DNA of 64,000 nt from assembly GCF_007830615.1 (NCBI RefSeq), contig NZ_VLLI01000003.1, forward strand, positions 186,001-250,000. The letters are read 5' to 3'. How positions within the stretch are numbered: the first letter of the stretch is position 1; every line of letters begins with the position of its first letter. This stretch comes from Mucilaginibacter frigoritolerans. GTDB lineage: Bacteria > Bacteroidota > Bacteroidia > Sphingobacteriales > Sphingobacteriaceae. A program made the translations under genes and the position numbers. Positions 9,212 to 17,940 of the stretch are shown one piece after another. The notes below the pieces were generated by a model. It was given only the letters and a program-made list of their open reading frames with translations, ran no database searches and was not told the origin of the DNA.

Positions 9212-9775
9212 CTATTTCCTTATCTCATAACACAACTCCACCATTCCGCTTTTGTAGGCGGTTACGTTTTTGAGGTGCAGGGTTTGTTCCTGTCCTATCT
9301 GGTCATAAAACAATAGCCCATCACCCAAAATAACAGGCAAAATGGACTGTCTTATTTCGTCGGCCAACTTTAAACGGATAAAATCTTTAGCCAGCTGTGC
9401 ACCCCCAACAAGCCAAACATTGTTGTAATTGGGTTTTAGTCGTTCGTTTACCAATTTGTGCAGATCGCCCGAGTAAGTTTCAACGTTTGGTCTTTCAACC
9501 GGCAGATCCCGGCGCGTTAATACAATGGTCGGCACATCGCCGTAAACCCAACCGTATGATTTTGAAAGCTCCAGCGCATGTTCATATGTCCGCGAACCCA
9601 TGATGTAACAGTCTATCTTTTTCAGAAATTCTTTCGCATCCTGTTCCGTAATCTCCACTCCTTTTTCATAGTGGTCGGCTGTCTCAAACCACGAAACGCT
9701 GTTATCCTTTTTAGCAATATAGCCATCAACACTTGAAACCATATGTATGGTTATTTTAAATGGGTCCGTTGTCAT
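9212..9775 (-). CDS. Dihydrofolate reductase family protein (RibD C-terminal-like)
   Basis: 187-residue reductase of the RibD_C/DHFR-like superfamily. Visible signatures are the N-terminal VSSVDGYIAKKDNSVSWFE strand-turn region, YIMGSRTYEHAL in the middle and the glycine-rich VWLVGGAQLAKDFI, which in this family contributes to NADPH binding. True folA proteins have a different N terminus, so this is likely one of the abundant stand-alone reductase paralogues of unknown substrate. It is a single gene, convergent with the repeat protein and divergent from the next gene. Confidence 0.85.
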   Translation of the reverse strand: MTTDPFKITIHMVSSVDGYIAKKDNSVSWFETADHYEKGVEITEQDAKEFLKKIDCYIMGSRTYEHALELSKSYGWVYGDVPTIVLTRRDLPVERPNVETYSGDLHKLVNERLKPNYNNVWLVGGAQLAKDFIRLKLADEIRQSILPVILGDGLLFYDQIGQEQTLHLKNVTAYKSGMVELCYEIRK

Positions 9776-9972
9776 TTATAGCTTGTGATATTATTCACAC
9801 TAAAATACTTAAATCTTCTTTGTGATGGTAACCCTATAAAAAGAGTTGATAAATTTAGTACTCAGGCATCCCGTACTTTTTATACTTTTTATATATTTGA
9901 TCCGTAAACCGGCGCAACAAACATTGCCTTGTTTATTAAAACAAATAATTTTTATTACCTAAATCTTAAATC

Positions 9973-10587
9973 ATGGCAACTTACACTATCCATTTCTTCA
10001 ACAATTCCACAGTGGCGGGAAGCTTTTCTGTGTTTCAGAAAATGCCGGATCAGGCAGGCCCCAATGTTTTTTCACTGGCGTGGCTGGCTAAATTTACCAA
10101 CCCCAACACCAGGCTGTCCTTTTCGTGGACTCTGGATCATTGCTTTACCTGGGCCGAAACCGGCCAGTTAGTGCCGGGCATAACCTTTGAAGCCTCCGAA
10201 GTTTTACCCGCAACGCTCAATGAGAATAATACCGTAACACTTACAAAAAGCGACGGTGCCCATCAATTCATTAATCAAACAAGCGAAGGCCAGCCAGGCT
10301 CACTTACTATTACTGCCGATAATACTATTCCCCCTAACCAGACCAGCGTGGGTGTGGGTATGTCGGGCTCAGGCACGTTTGCTGTGCAGGCAGCACCTAA
10401 TATGAATTTTGTTTTCACCCCACATCCACAATATTGGGTAGCATTCGGAAATTTTCATCAGGGCCAGGCTTTGCAGACTTCTGAAATTACTAATACAGCA
10501 CAGGTTGTGTTCCCCCCCAATATTTATGCTATGAATGTTACCCTTAACAGGGATAATACCTGGACGATAACTCAGGTTAATGATTAA
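9973..10587 (+). CDS. RhiA-like protein of unknown function
   Basis: 204-residue protein without a signal peptide. The sequence is rich in beta-strand patterns (TIHFFNNS, LAWLAKFTNP, FSWTLDHCFTWAETG, LVPGITFEAS). This pattern resembles the rhizosphere-induced RhiA protein family first described in Rhizobium, as I recall it; no alignment was possible, so the family call is tentative. It is followed closely by a strong terminator and appears monocistronic. No catalytic motif is evident. Confidence 0.6.
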   Translation: MATYTIHFFNNSTVAGSFSVFQKMPDQAGPNVFSLAWLAKFTNPNTRLSFSWTLDHCFTWAETGQLVPGITFEASEVLPATLNENNTVTLTKSDGAHQFINQTSEGQPGSLTITADNTIPPNQTSVGVGMSGSGTFAVQAAPNMNFVFTPHPQYWVAFGNFHQGQALQTSEITNTAQVVFPPNIYAMNVTLNRDNTWTITQVND

Positions 10588-10602
10588 GCATACCATATTA
10601 CT

Positions 10603-10639
10603 TTAAATCCTTGTTGGTTTACCTCCAACAAGGATTTAA
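10603..10639. terminator. Bidirectional terminator
   Basis: Perfect 15-base stem beginning TTAAATCCTTGTTGG, 7-base loop, located 16 bases after the RhiA-like gene and between it and a convergent gene. The A/T-rich stem ends give T-runs on both strands. Confidence 0.75.
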
Positions 10640-10795
10640 TATTAAACTTGCATAAAATCGTCAATTCTTTAGCTTTATAATGGCATAGCGAATTATTGAT
10701 TACCTGATGCTTCTTTCACTCTCCTTTATCGGCTTGTCATCAATACTGGCAAAATGTTCTATAATAACTTTGCTCCCCAAGCTTCCTTAATGGTT

Positions 10796-11206
10796 TTAAA
10801 GAGATTTTTCTCCTTCGCTAATCATTTTGTCGCTAATGCAGCCAAAACGTTTGCTGATAAGGCCTTTTTCGTCAAATTGCAGTTGCTCGTTGCCATAGCT
10901 ATGAAACCATTGTCCTTTATCGTCCTGCCATTCTTCCTGAAAACGAATTGCATTCCTGTTTTCTTTGGCGCCCCAAACTTCCTTTTTAACTTTATAGTTT
11001 TTTTGCGCATTAAATTTGTGTGCCAGGTAGTTTTTTACAGCTTCTCTGCCATTTAAAAAAGTTGTTCTGTCGCCCCATTCAACATCTTCAGTGTATAATT
11101 TTGCCACTTGCTCAGCATCATGAGTGTTCCATATATCTTCATTGATCTGTAGTTTTGCGGCTGCTGTCTCCCCACTAAAAGGAGGTATTAACTCTTCATT
11201 TTTCAT
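10796..11206 (-). CDS. NTF2/SnoaL-like protein (DUF1348)
   Basis: 136-residue NTF2-fold protein of the DUF1348 type, recognised from the N-terminal TAAAKLQINEDIWNTHD segment and the RFQEEWQDDKGQWFHSYGNE motif. Members are small stand-alone alpha+beta barrels whose substrates are mostly unknown. Family members often continue with a WPLGRRPDDHPG-type tail; this one stops at EGEKSL, so the tail is missing, either a natural short form or a C-terminal loss. It is divergent from an AraC regulator, with a 309-base gap that contains a direct-repeat operator candidate, suggesting control by that regulator. Confidence 0.82.
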   Translation of the reverse strand: MKNEELIPPFSGETAAAKLQINEDIWNTHDAEQVAKLYTEDVEWGDRTTFLNGREAVKNYLAHKFNAQKNYKVKKEVWGAKENRNAIRFQEEWQDDKGQWFHSYGNEQLQFDEKGLISKRFGCISDKMISEGEKSL

Positions 11207-11287
11207 TGCTTTTAATTTACCTAATAATTATTCTGTTAAACTTTTGTCTTTAATGACAATACAAAGGTGCGCACCTGCCAACTGCTA

Positions 11288-11325
11288 TAACATGGACAGA
11301 TTATGCAGTAACATGGACAAATTAT
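11288..11325. promoter_or_regulatory. Direct-repeat operator candidate for the AraC regulator
   Basis: Two copies of TAACATGGACARATTAT at 11288-11304 and 11309-11325, 21 bases apart start to start (two helical turns), in the gap between the divergent NTF2 and AraC genes. Direct repeats two turns apart are the usual layout of AraC-family binding sites. The rest of this 309-base gap shows no gene. Confidence 0.5.
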
Positions 11326-11515
11326 AAACTCACCATAAATCCAATTAAAAACCCTCGCATGCTTAGTTCAAATCGGGTATTTAACTGTAAAAAGGGCTTT
11401 TGGCAAGTATTTTTTAAAAGGACTATATTTGAAAACTGAAACTTGCGGCAGATTTCTTAAGTGAATTCAGCTGCAAAAATGCTATCAGCAATTCCCAATA
11501 AAGTATTGTAATACT

Positions 11516-12391
11516 ATGAGCCATTCAGCATTTGAGTTAGTTAATCCCGAAAGCAATGCCATTGTGTTTAAAGTGGAATCTTTCGATAATAACAATGGGT
11601 TAAAAAAATTCAACAGGTACAATTACTTTTCTGTGATCTTAATTCTGGAAGGAAAGGGAAAAGTATTGGCTGATACCTCTGAGTATTTGTATGATAAAAA
11701 TTCATTGTTATGTTTCTCGCTCTACCAGCCATTCAAAATTGAATGTGATCAAATATTCAAAGCAACAATGATCAATTTTCACCCCGATTTTTTTTGCCTG
11801 CATAAACACCGCAATGAAGTTTCGTGTAATGGAGTGCTATTTAACAATGTATATGATGCGCCGGTAATTAGCTTAACCGGGGAAGAATCGGGGTCGATGG
11901 AAACCATATTCAATGGCATGCAGTCGGAAATGGCAAGGCCAGGAAAACCATTACCAGAAGTATTGTTATCCTATTTGAAAATATTATTAATTAATGCTTC
12001 GCGACTAAAAATTGAAAAACTAAATGCGCAAAATTTACCGGTGGCATCAAAAGATCCTGATATCCTTAACCAGTTGAAAGATGCCATTGAAGAAAACTTC
12101 AGATCAATGCACCGTCCGGGCGATTATGCAAATTTATTAAACATAACCGCTCCGGCTTTAAACAGGATCAGTAAAACGCATTTCAATAAAACACTTACCA
12201 ATCTTATTGCCGAACGGCTGATAACCGAAGGTAAGCGCCAACTATATTTAACTTCAAAATCTGTTAAACTAATAGCGTACGAACTTGGGTTTAATGATGA
12301 ATTTTATTTTAGCAGGTACTTTAAAAGTAATGTGGGCATATCTCCCCAATTTTTCCGCGATACCGTTGGTTTTGATAAAGCAAACGAATAA
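11516..12391 (+). CDS. AraC family transcriptional regulator
   Basis: 291-residue regulator. The N-terminal half (about 1-165) is a cupin-like sensing domain; the C-terminal half (about 185-285) carries two helix-turn-helix units, ending with the family signature YELGFNDEFYFSRYFKSNVG. It is divergent from the DUF1348 gene, with paired direct repeats between them, and is likely to control that gene and possibly itself. The effector is unknown. The start is the first ATG of the frame. Confidence 0.9.
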   Translation: MSHSAFELVNPESNAIVFKVESFDNNNGLKKFNRYNYFSVILILEGKGKVLADTSEYLYDKNSLLCFSLYQPFKIECDQIFKATMINFHPDFFCLHKHRNEVSCNGVLFNNVYDAPVISLTGEESGSMETIFNGMQSEMARPGKPLPEVLLSYLKILLINASRLKIEKLNAQNLPVASKDPDILNQLKDAIEENFRSMHRPGDYANLLNITAPALNRISKTHFNKTLTNLIAERLITEGKRQLYLTSKSVKLIAYELGFNDEFYFSRYFKSNVGISPQFFRDTVGFDKANE

Positions 12392-12515
12392 ATGGCTGGT
12401 TTTTAAGGCCACCATAAGAAGTTTAAAAACTTTGGACAATTATCCCCTTAGACATTGTATCAGGAACGACAAAAAAGGAGAAATATAAAATTCACTACAT
12501 TTCGTTAAGGTGTTG

Positions 12516-12542
12516 TATGGAGCGTCATTTTAACGCTCCGTA
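12516..12542. terminator. Terminator between convergent genes
   Basis: Stem GGAGCGT / ACGCTCC with A/T-rich flanks also pairing; the minus-strand arm overlaps the last codons of the convergent ester cyclase gene. Likely shared by both genes. Confidence 0.6.
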
Positions 12543-13432
12543 TATACGCCCCTATCCATGGTAACACCCCATTCCCTTAATTTTTGCGTCAAATTAATGT
12601 GCTGGCTCTGGTAATCTTCCTGTACAGCCTTCTTCGCTTTTTCCAGGGCTTCAGCATTTTCCCATTCAGCAACCGTAATAACAGTCAAAGTTCCGTACCC
12701 GTCGGTATTTTCATAGTGGGTATTTTTTACAAGACCCGGTTGTTTGGCCAGGAAAGCAGTATTGTAATTTAACCGTTCCATAAGCTTTGGGATGGCATCT
12801 TTAGGCACCGTAATTTTGTCAATCAGAACAACAGCGTCCTTAGTTACTTTTTTGCTGTTTACGCGTGACAGATCGTGTGGCAAAATATCAAGCGCCTGTA
12901 AAAAGCCCAGGCGGTCAGTTTGAACGCTGCTTTGCACTATTTTACCATCTTTGAATGTAAAAACGCCCATACCTGTACCGGTAACACTTTTGCCGGTAGG
13001 TGCAAATACCTGGTATTGCCCCGTATTAGTGCCTTGTACTTCCCAGTTTGCAAAAACCTTATCGCCTTCGGCAATCAATTCTTTTATGTGCCATTGCAAA
13101 TCAGGAAATGCCTTGATCAGCCCGCTAAAGGTTTTTTCCATTCCTTCTGGGCCTTTATCCCCGTTCTGTGAGGTGTAATTTGCCGATACAAGCTCGGCAA
13201 GCAAGCCCATTTTTCTATTATTAAGTGCTTCCTCAAAAAGTCTTCTTATTACTTCTTTATTATTTTCCATGCTGGTTAATTTAAATGGTTGTTTTTGGGT
13301 GGTATTTAACAGGAGGGTTAACGACTTGCCGGCATTTATATACCCCTTATCTGGCACTAGAGCGCTGGTGAGCGTCAGTGTAACCAGGCAAAGCATAACA
13401 AGGCCGAAGAGCGTTTTTGATGGGTTTTTCAT
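12530..13432 (-). CDS. Exported ester cyclase (SnoaL-like) fused to ABM domain
   Basis: 300-residue two-domain protein. Residues 1-24 look like a signal peptide or membrane anchor. About 55-180 is a SnoaL-like polyketide-cyclase domain (signatures GMEKTFSGLIKAFPDLQWHI and GKSVTGTGMGVFTFKDGKIV). About 200-295 resembles an antibiotic-biosynthesis monooxygenase (ABM, dimeric ferredoxin-like) domain. Both folds act on small aromatic or polyketide-like compounds in known members; the substrate here is unknown. An internal ATG near residue 55 would yield a cytoplasmic form without the leader. The upstream AraC gene lies in the same direction with a 59-base gap, suggesting an operon or regulator-target pair. 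Confidence 0.78.
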   Translation of the reverse strand: MKNPSKTLFGLVMLCLVTLTLTSALVPDKGYINAGKSLTLLLNTTQKQPFKLTSMENNKEVIRRLFEEALNNRKMGLLAELVSANYTSQNGDKGPEGMEKTFSGLIKAFPDLQWHIKELIAEGDKVFANWEVQGTNTGQYQVFAPTGKSVTGTGMGVFTFKDGKIVQSSVQTDRLGFLQALDILPHDLSRVNSKKVTKDAVVLIDKITVPKDAIPKLMERLNYNTAFLAKQPGLVKNTHYENTDGYGTLTVITVAEWENAEALEKAKKAVQEDYQSQHINLTQKLREWGVTMDRGVYTER

Positions 13433-13491
13433 TGCTTTTTTCTACAAAACTAAAGCCGCCGCAGGACCTGGAATTGTAAAAAATCATTGAA

Positions 13492-14265
13492 TTACCAATA
13501 TCGCTGCAATTGGAAAAAGTCTTTGGGCGACTGACCTGTAAACAATCTGAAGTCTTTTATAAAATGAGCCTGGTCAAAGTAACCGGCCTCAAGGGATGTT
13601 TCAGTGAGCGAATGATGGGTAGGATATTTGCTGATAAGGTTGCGCAAACGAACAATGCCGGCGTAACGTTTTGGCGTAATGCCTATAACAGCGCGAAAAC
13701 GTTTTTCGAACGGATCAAGACTTACCGGCAGGGATTTAACTAAATCCCTCACTATAATCACACCATTTTGTTGCTTAATTGCACTTACGGCACTTTGGAT
13801 AAGCATATCGGGCTTATGGTTGATGAGCTTTTTTACCAGGAACGCTTCCACCAGCTGCACCCTTGTTTTATTATGCCCAGCTTCTGCCAGCTGTTCCGAT
13901 AAAATGTTCAGTTCAGTTAAAGGAAAAAGATGCTCTGTACTTATACTCTCACAAAATAATTCATGTGCGGGCATTTTTGAAAAGGCTTTAATACCCCCTT
14001 CATTAAGAAGTACAAGTAAATTAATGGTTTGTTGACTATAATAAAATTCACGAACTGAATTTCGCAGTCCCGCCACGGCATTAAATGGAAGAGGGCATTT
14101 TTCTGTTCCATTTGCTTTGAACACCCCACCACCGATACGAAAAGAAAGCACAATGGATGTATCAGGAATTGTAGTGGTTTTAGTGGCCTCATCGGCTTCA
14201 ATAATTAAATACTCCCTTATATAAGGTTTCAATATAACCGAAGGAGGGAATCTATGAATATCCAT
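13492..14265 (-). CDS. AraC family transcriptional regulator
   Basis: 257-residue regulator: an N-terminal sensing region that starts with the FPPSVILKPYIREYLIIEAD pattern common in Bacteroidota AraC proteins, and a C-terminal double HTH (about 155-255) ending in SLEAGYFDQAHFIKDFRLFTGQSPKDF. It is immediately upstream of, and co-directional with, the ester cyclase-ABM gene, which it probably regulates. Ligand unknown. Confidence 0.88.
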   Translation of the reverse strand: MDIHRFPPSVILKPYIREYLIIEADEATKTTTIPDTSIVLSFRIGGGVFKANGTEKCPLPFNAVAGLRNSVREFYYSQQTINLLVLLNEGGIKAFSKMPAHELFCESISTEHLFPLTELNILSEQLAEAGHNKTRVQLVEAFLVKKLINHKPDMLIQSAVSAIKQQNGVIIVRDLVKSLPVSLDPFEKRFRAVIGITPKRYAGIVRLRNLISKYPTHHSLTETSLEAGYFDQAHFIKDFRLFTGQSPKDFFQLQRYW

Positions 14266-14526
14266 GGCATTAATAAACCAAAAAGCTTAATCCAATATAC
14301 AACAAATCAGAGGTCGTCAATTATTAATTGGCAGCGATTGCTGATTTTTGACCTTGATTTTACAAAATGGCTAAACTTTTATTGAGCCGTTGGATCAACC
14401 TGCTTTACGAAGCCTTTTAATTATTCAGGAGAAGCTAATACAGACTACTAACCATCTCATAAACACTAAAATTTCAATATCTTTGAGTTTACCTAAATAA
14501 TTAACATCTCCACTAAAACCATCATA

Positions 14527-14772
14527 ATGGCACACGATACCTATTGTAAATTGACAATAAACCAACATGCTTTCTCGGCCAAATGCGATATTGTGATTGA
14601 CTTAGGGCAGCAAAATATTTCAACAGAATATGCCGATGTTTTAAAAGACTATATCTCTGAAATTGACGCCCTAAATTATATGTCAATGCAAGGTTGGGAA
14701 CTGGTAAATAGCTATGCCAATCAAACGCTGTATGAAACAAGGCATATACTGAAAAAGAAAGCTACCTTATAG
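14527..14772 (+). CDS. Small conserved-looking hypothetical protein
   Basis: 81-residue soluble protein. The C-terminal part, ALNYMSMQGWELVNSY, resembles a motif of many short Bacteroidota proteins in which a Trp-containing helix is followed by a strand. No signal peptide, membrane segment or catalytic motif. A perfect hairpin 15 bases after the stop supports a real transcription unit. Function unknown. Confidence 0.65.
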   Translation: MAHDTYCKLTINQHAFSAKCDIVIDLGQQNISTEYADVLKDYISEIDALNYMSMQGWELVNSYANQTLYETRHILKKKATL

Positions 14773-14787
14773 CCTGATGCTTAACCT

Positions 14788-14822
14788 ATTTTAGGTCGAG
14801 CTTTGTAAACCCGACCTAAAAT
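14788..14822. terminator. Bidirectional terminator (GGTCGAG palindrome family)
   Basis: Eleven-base perfect stem ATTTTAGGTCG / CGACCTAAAAT between the convergent hypothetical gene and ohr. A related palindrome (GGTCGAGGTTTACAAACCTCG) is at the right end of the window. Confidence 0.75.
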
Positions 14823-14839
14823 AAGTTATTGTTATTTAA

Positions 14840-15295
14840 TTAATTAGCAGCTGCAAATGCTTCTGCACTTAATATGGTAGTAGTAAGCGATACTTCCACA
14901 TTCCCCCTTGTTGCGTTAGAATATGGACAAACCTGGTGTGCCTTTGCAACCAGTGCATCGGCTGTTGCCTGGTCAACATCGGGTACGTTGGCCTCTAAGG
15001 TAACTACCAGGGCAAAACCGCCTGCGTTATTGGAGCCGATACCTACATGTGCCCTTACTGCGGTAGTGCCGGTTGTTGCTTTTTCGTTTTTAATAACGTG
15101 ATTTAGCGCGCTGTCAAAACAAGCTGAGTAACCGGCGGCAAATAATTGTTCGGGATTGGTATAAGCGCCGCCTGCACCGCCTAACTCTTTTGGCATTCTT
15201 ACTTCCAGATCAAGTACTTTATCTGATGATACTACATGACCGTTTCTGCCGCCTGTAGCGGTTGCGTTTGCTGTATAAATTGCTTTTACTGACAT
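14840..15295 (-). CDS. ohr: Organic hydroperoxide resistance protein Ohr
   Basis: 151-residue OsmC-superfamily peroxidase. The two reactive cysteines are at C59 (AAGYSACF) and C123 (QVCPYSNATRGN), the Ohr arrangement. Ohr is a cytoplasmic, lipoyl- or dithiol-dependent peroxidase that reduces organic hydroperoxides. It lies 17 bases downstream of ohrR in the same direction, so the two are co-transcribed from the promoter carrying the palindrome at 15782-15811. Induction by organic peroxide through OhrR is the expected regulation. Confidence 0.95.
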   Translation of the reverse strand: MSVKAIYTANATATGGRNGHVVSSDKVLDLEVRMPKELGGAGGAYTNPEQLFAAGYSACFDSALNHVIKNEKATTGTTAVRAHVGIGSNNAGGFALVVTLEANVPDVDQATADALVAKAHQVCPYSNATRGNVEVSLTTTILSAEAFAAAN

Positions 15296-15312
15296 GATAT
15301 TTGTTATTTATG

Positions 15313-15747
15313 TTATTTGTTAATTTGTTTAGTTCTTTCAAGGATAATTTTGATACTGTCGCGCAGTGCCACCATTTCTTCAATGCTTAGGCCAAGGCTG
15401 CATTTAAAAGATTCAGGAACAGCCTTTGCTTTTTCTCTCAAAGCGGTTCCGCCTGCGGTAAGGTTTATCATTACCACACGTTCATCTTCATTGCTTCTGT
15501 TGCGGTTGATCAGTTTTTTGCTCTCCAGCTTTTTGAGCAGAGGAGTTAAGGTTCCCGAATCAAGCAATAACTTTTCGCCTATCTCTTTTACCGATAGCTG
15601 CTGGTGTTCCCATAATACCAACATCACCAGGTATTGCGGATAAGTGAGATCAATGCCCTCTAAAATGGGCTTATAATGCGCCGTTAACACCCTGCTCAGG
15701 GCATATACCGGGAAACATGCCTGATCTTCCAACTTTAAAAAATCCAT
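15313..15747 (-). CDS. ohrR: MarR family peroxide sensor OhrR
   Basis: 144-residue MarR-type winged-helix repressor. The peroxide-sensing cysteine is at C11 in ACFPVYALSR, matching the conserved N-terminal Cys of OhrR. The winged HTH spans about 45-105 (QQLSVKEIGEKLLLDSGTLTPLLKKLE). Oxidation of the cysteine releases DNA and derepresses ohr. It is the first gene of the ohrR-ohr unit and is preceded by a 30-base perfect palindrome, the likely autoregulatory operator. Confidence 0.93.
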   Translation of the reverse strand: MDFLKLEDQACFPVYALSRVLTAHYKPILEGIDLTYPQYLVMLVLWEHQQLSVKEIGEKLLLDSGTLTPLLKKLESKKLINRNRSNEDERVVMINLTAGGTALREKAKAVPESFKCSLGLSIEEMVALRDSIKIILERTKQINK

Positions 15748-15781
15748 TTGCTTTTGATTGATGAAACAAATATAGATTGTA

Positions 15782-15811
15782 TAAAATTAAATTGTATACA
15801 ATTTAATTTTA
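15782..15811. promoter_or_regulatory. OhrR operator candidate
   Basis: Perfect 30-base palindrome centred on GTATAC (core AATTGTATACAATT), 35 bases upstream of ohrR. OhrR operators in other bacteria are A/T-rich palindromes of this kind. It lies in the 264-base gap shared with the histidine kinase gene, which might also be affected. Confidence 0.75.
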
Positions 15812-16011
15812 CTTGACATTCAGATTGCATTTATAGTGGCTTCTGATAAGTATTTCAAAACATATTTTTAAAAAACTTGATATAATTAACACATATTCTG
15901 TTAGTTATATCATAATTAACAAATCAGTATATCAGCCCTATAATAGTTTAAAGCAGTATTAAAAATCCGTTTATTTGCATACTGAAAATATAATTTATGT
16001 AATTTAGACAA

Positions 16012-17307
16012 ATGGCCAAGTCACTATTTGCTTTTGCGTATGCAACCTCACAACAGGTTAAAGTCCGCTGGCAGGTGCTGACGGGTAGTCCGTCTGAGTT
16101 TTCCTTACAGGCGCGCTTCTTTCATTCCACCAGCCTTTGCATCATTTTACTGGCAACCTGCTATGTGCCGTATGACCTTTTTGCGGGCTTGTTTGTGGCA
16201 GCGCTTTCCAGTTTCCTGATGGCCGTATTTTTCTTTTATGGATTTTTTCGTTCCCGGTTTCATCATCGCCCGCACAGCAACCTACTCTTTGGCATTGTAG
16301 GGCTGCTGGTGTTTTCTGTTAATTTTTTTTCCAATGCCGGCATTGAGGGCTCTACTGACCTTATCTGGCCGGTTTATTTGCTATTGCTGCTCACCATCTG
16401 CCCGTACCGCCAATATTTGGCATGGATAGTGGTTTATTTAGTAGTGTTTGCCTTTATTCACCTGGTAGCATATTTATATCCCGGCCTGGTAAGCTATCCC
16501 TTCCGGACCGGCAAAAACCAGCTCATCGACCGGATAACTGCGTTTCCCATTCCGGTAATTACCATCAGTATTATTATCGGATTGTTCAGAAAAAGCTATG
16601 ACCGGGAAAGGGAGGCGGTAAGGCAACGCGACGTGGAAAAAAGCAGGCTACTCTCCATTCTTTCTCATGATTTACGCGCTCCTTTTATACAAATTCAACA
16701 ATACCTGGAAATAATTGGCGATACTGAACTCTCTGCAACCGACCGGGCGGCAATGGAAAAGATATTGCGCCGCACTAACGATCAGACGCTGGAAATGCTC
16801 ACGGGCTTGCTTTACTGGTCGCGTTCTCAACTGGAGGGAGGTGCTGTGCACCTGGCGCAACTGCCATTATCAGAAACACTTGCCAATACCATGGCGATTG
16901 CAGAGTCGCTAACTACACAAAAAAGCATTGTGCTGGAGAGCTGTATCGATCCGTCCATCCGTGTAATAGGGGATGCTGACATGCTACAGTTAGTTGTTCG
17001 CAATCTGTTGCAAAACGCCGTTAAATTTACGGCAGCAGGCGGCAGTATCCGCGTGGAAGCCGCGCCGGATGGCCGTATAGTAAGGTTGAGCGTGAGCGAC
17101 ACTGGCATTGGTATGTCTCCGGAAAAACTGGCGACACTATTCTCCGGTAATACAGCGTCATCACATGGTACTGCCGGAGAAAAAGGCGTGGGATTGGGCC
17201 TGTTGCTTTGCCGCGAATTTGTGGCACTACAGAATGGCCAGATCATAGTGAAAAGTGAACCCGGTAAAGGTTCAAAGTTTACGGTTGAATTGCCGTTGGG
17301 CTCATAG
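16012..17307 (+). CDS. Membrane sensor histidine kinase, orphan
   Basis: 431-residue kinase. Five to six transmembrane helices occupy about 35-190, with no large periplasmic domain, so the signal is probably sensed within the membrane or cytoplasm. HisKA follows with the phospho-acceptor H219 (LSHDLRAPF). The HATPase_c domain has the N box (N335 in LLQNAVKF), G1 box (D363 in DTGIGM) and a Gly-rich G2 loop (GEKGVGLGLLL). No response regulator lies next to it, so its partner is elsewhere. It is divergent from ohrR. Confidence 0.9.
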   Translation: MAKSLFAFAYATSQQVKVRWQVLTGSPSEFSLQARFFHSTSLCIILLATCYVPYDLFAGLFVAALSSFLMAVFFFYGFFRSRFHHRPHSNLLFGIVGLLVFSVNFFSNAGIEGSTDLIWPVYLLLLLTICPYRQYLAWIVVYLVVFAFIHLVAYLYPGLVSYPFRTGKNQLIDRITAFPIPVITISIIIGLFRKSYDREREAVRQRDVEKSRLLSILSHDLRAPFIQIQQYLEIIGDTELSATDRAAMEKILRRTNDQTLEMLTGLLYWSRSQLEGGAVHLAQLPLSETLANTMAIAESLTTQKSIVLESCIDPSIRVIGDADMLQLVVRNLLQNAVKFTAAGGSIRVEAAPDGRIVRLSVSDTGIGMSPEKLATLFSGNTASSHGTAGEKGVGLGLLLCREFVALQNGQIIVKSEPGKGSKFTVELPLGS

Positions 17308-17319
17308 TGTCAGGCAAGC

Positions 17320-17395
17320 AAAAGTTCTTCTGAAATTAATCGAAAAATTTATTATCCCACGACTTTTAAACCAAGTCACAAGTATTGTTTACTCA
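17320..17395. repeat. MITE-like repeat, diverged copy 1
   Basis: Shares the core CTTCTGAAATTAATCGAAA and the following A/T-rich stretch ending in CCCACGACT with the two better copies at 18863 and 21103. Ends are poorly preserved. Confidence 0.45.
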
Positions 17396-17456
17396 CTTAT
17401 TTAACGCTACAAACTAGCACCACGTTGTGACAACTCCAACAATGGCTCAGTTAAAT

Positions 17457-17930
17457 TTATGGTATGAACGGGCCCTTTGTTTCCCCCCACCCCCATTTGG
17501 GCATGGGGACATCCACATCCTCGTTATTTTCTGTTTCCCGCGAATTCAGCACAGCTATCCGGGTACCCCATTCTATATAAGCCACAAAGGCCGAGCGAAA
17601 TTCAGGGTCCTCAGGGAGCTCAAGTTCATCTGCGCTTTCTATAAGCAATTGCACCCAACGTTTTCTATGCTGCTCAGTTAAATGCCGGCCCAAATGTTTC
17701 TGGATCATTTTAAAATGGGAACCTTCTGAGCTACTGTATATTTGGGGGCCTCCGAAAACTTCGGCAATAAAGTGAGCAACATGTAATTGATGTTCAGGCG
17801 ACATGTGTTTAAATACAGGGGCTAATAGTTCATCTGATAGTACCTTCCTATAAAAAACAACCATTAACTTTTCAAACACAGGCATGCCACCGGCCCAATC
17901 GTATAGTGTGGGTATATTTTTTTCTGCCAT
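17457..17930 (-). CDS. Group II truncated hemoglobin
   Basis: 157-residue globin of the truncated (2-over-2) class. The start LYDWAGGMPVFEKLMVVFYRKVL matches the A/B/E helix region of group II; the proximal histidine is probably H79 in MIQKHLGRHL, followed by RKRWVQLLIE (G helix). Members bind O2 or NO and are linked to nitrosative or oxidative stress. The tail beyond about residue 130 is Trp- and Pro-rich and unusual. It lies 10 bases after the ABM gene, in one operon with it, opposite a divergent HxlR regulator. Confidence 0.88.
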   Translation of the reverse strand: MAEKNIPTLYDWAGGMPVFEKLMVVFYRKVLSDELLAPVFKHMSPEHQLHVAHFIAEVFGGPQIYSSSEGSHFKMIQKHLGRHLTEQHRKRWVQLLIESADELELPEDPEFRSAFVAYIEWGTRIAVLNSRETENNEDVDVPMPKWGWGETKGPFIP

Positions 17931-17940
17931 TACCTTTTTA

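Noticed and set aside
16827..17246. 139-codon open frame antisense to the histidine kinase
   Set aside because: Lies wholly within the conserved HATPase domain; no motif of its own.
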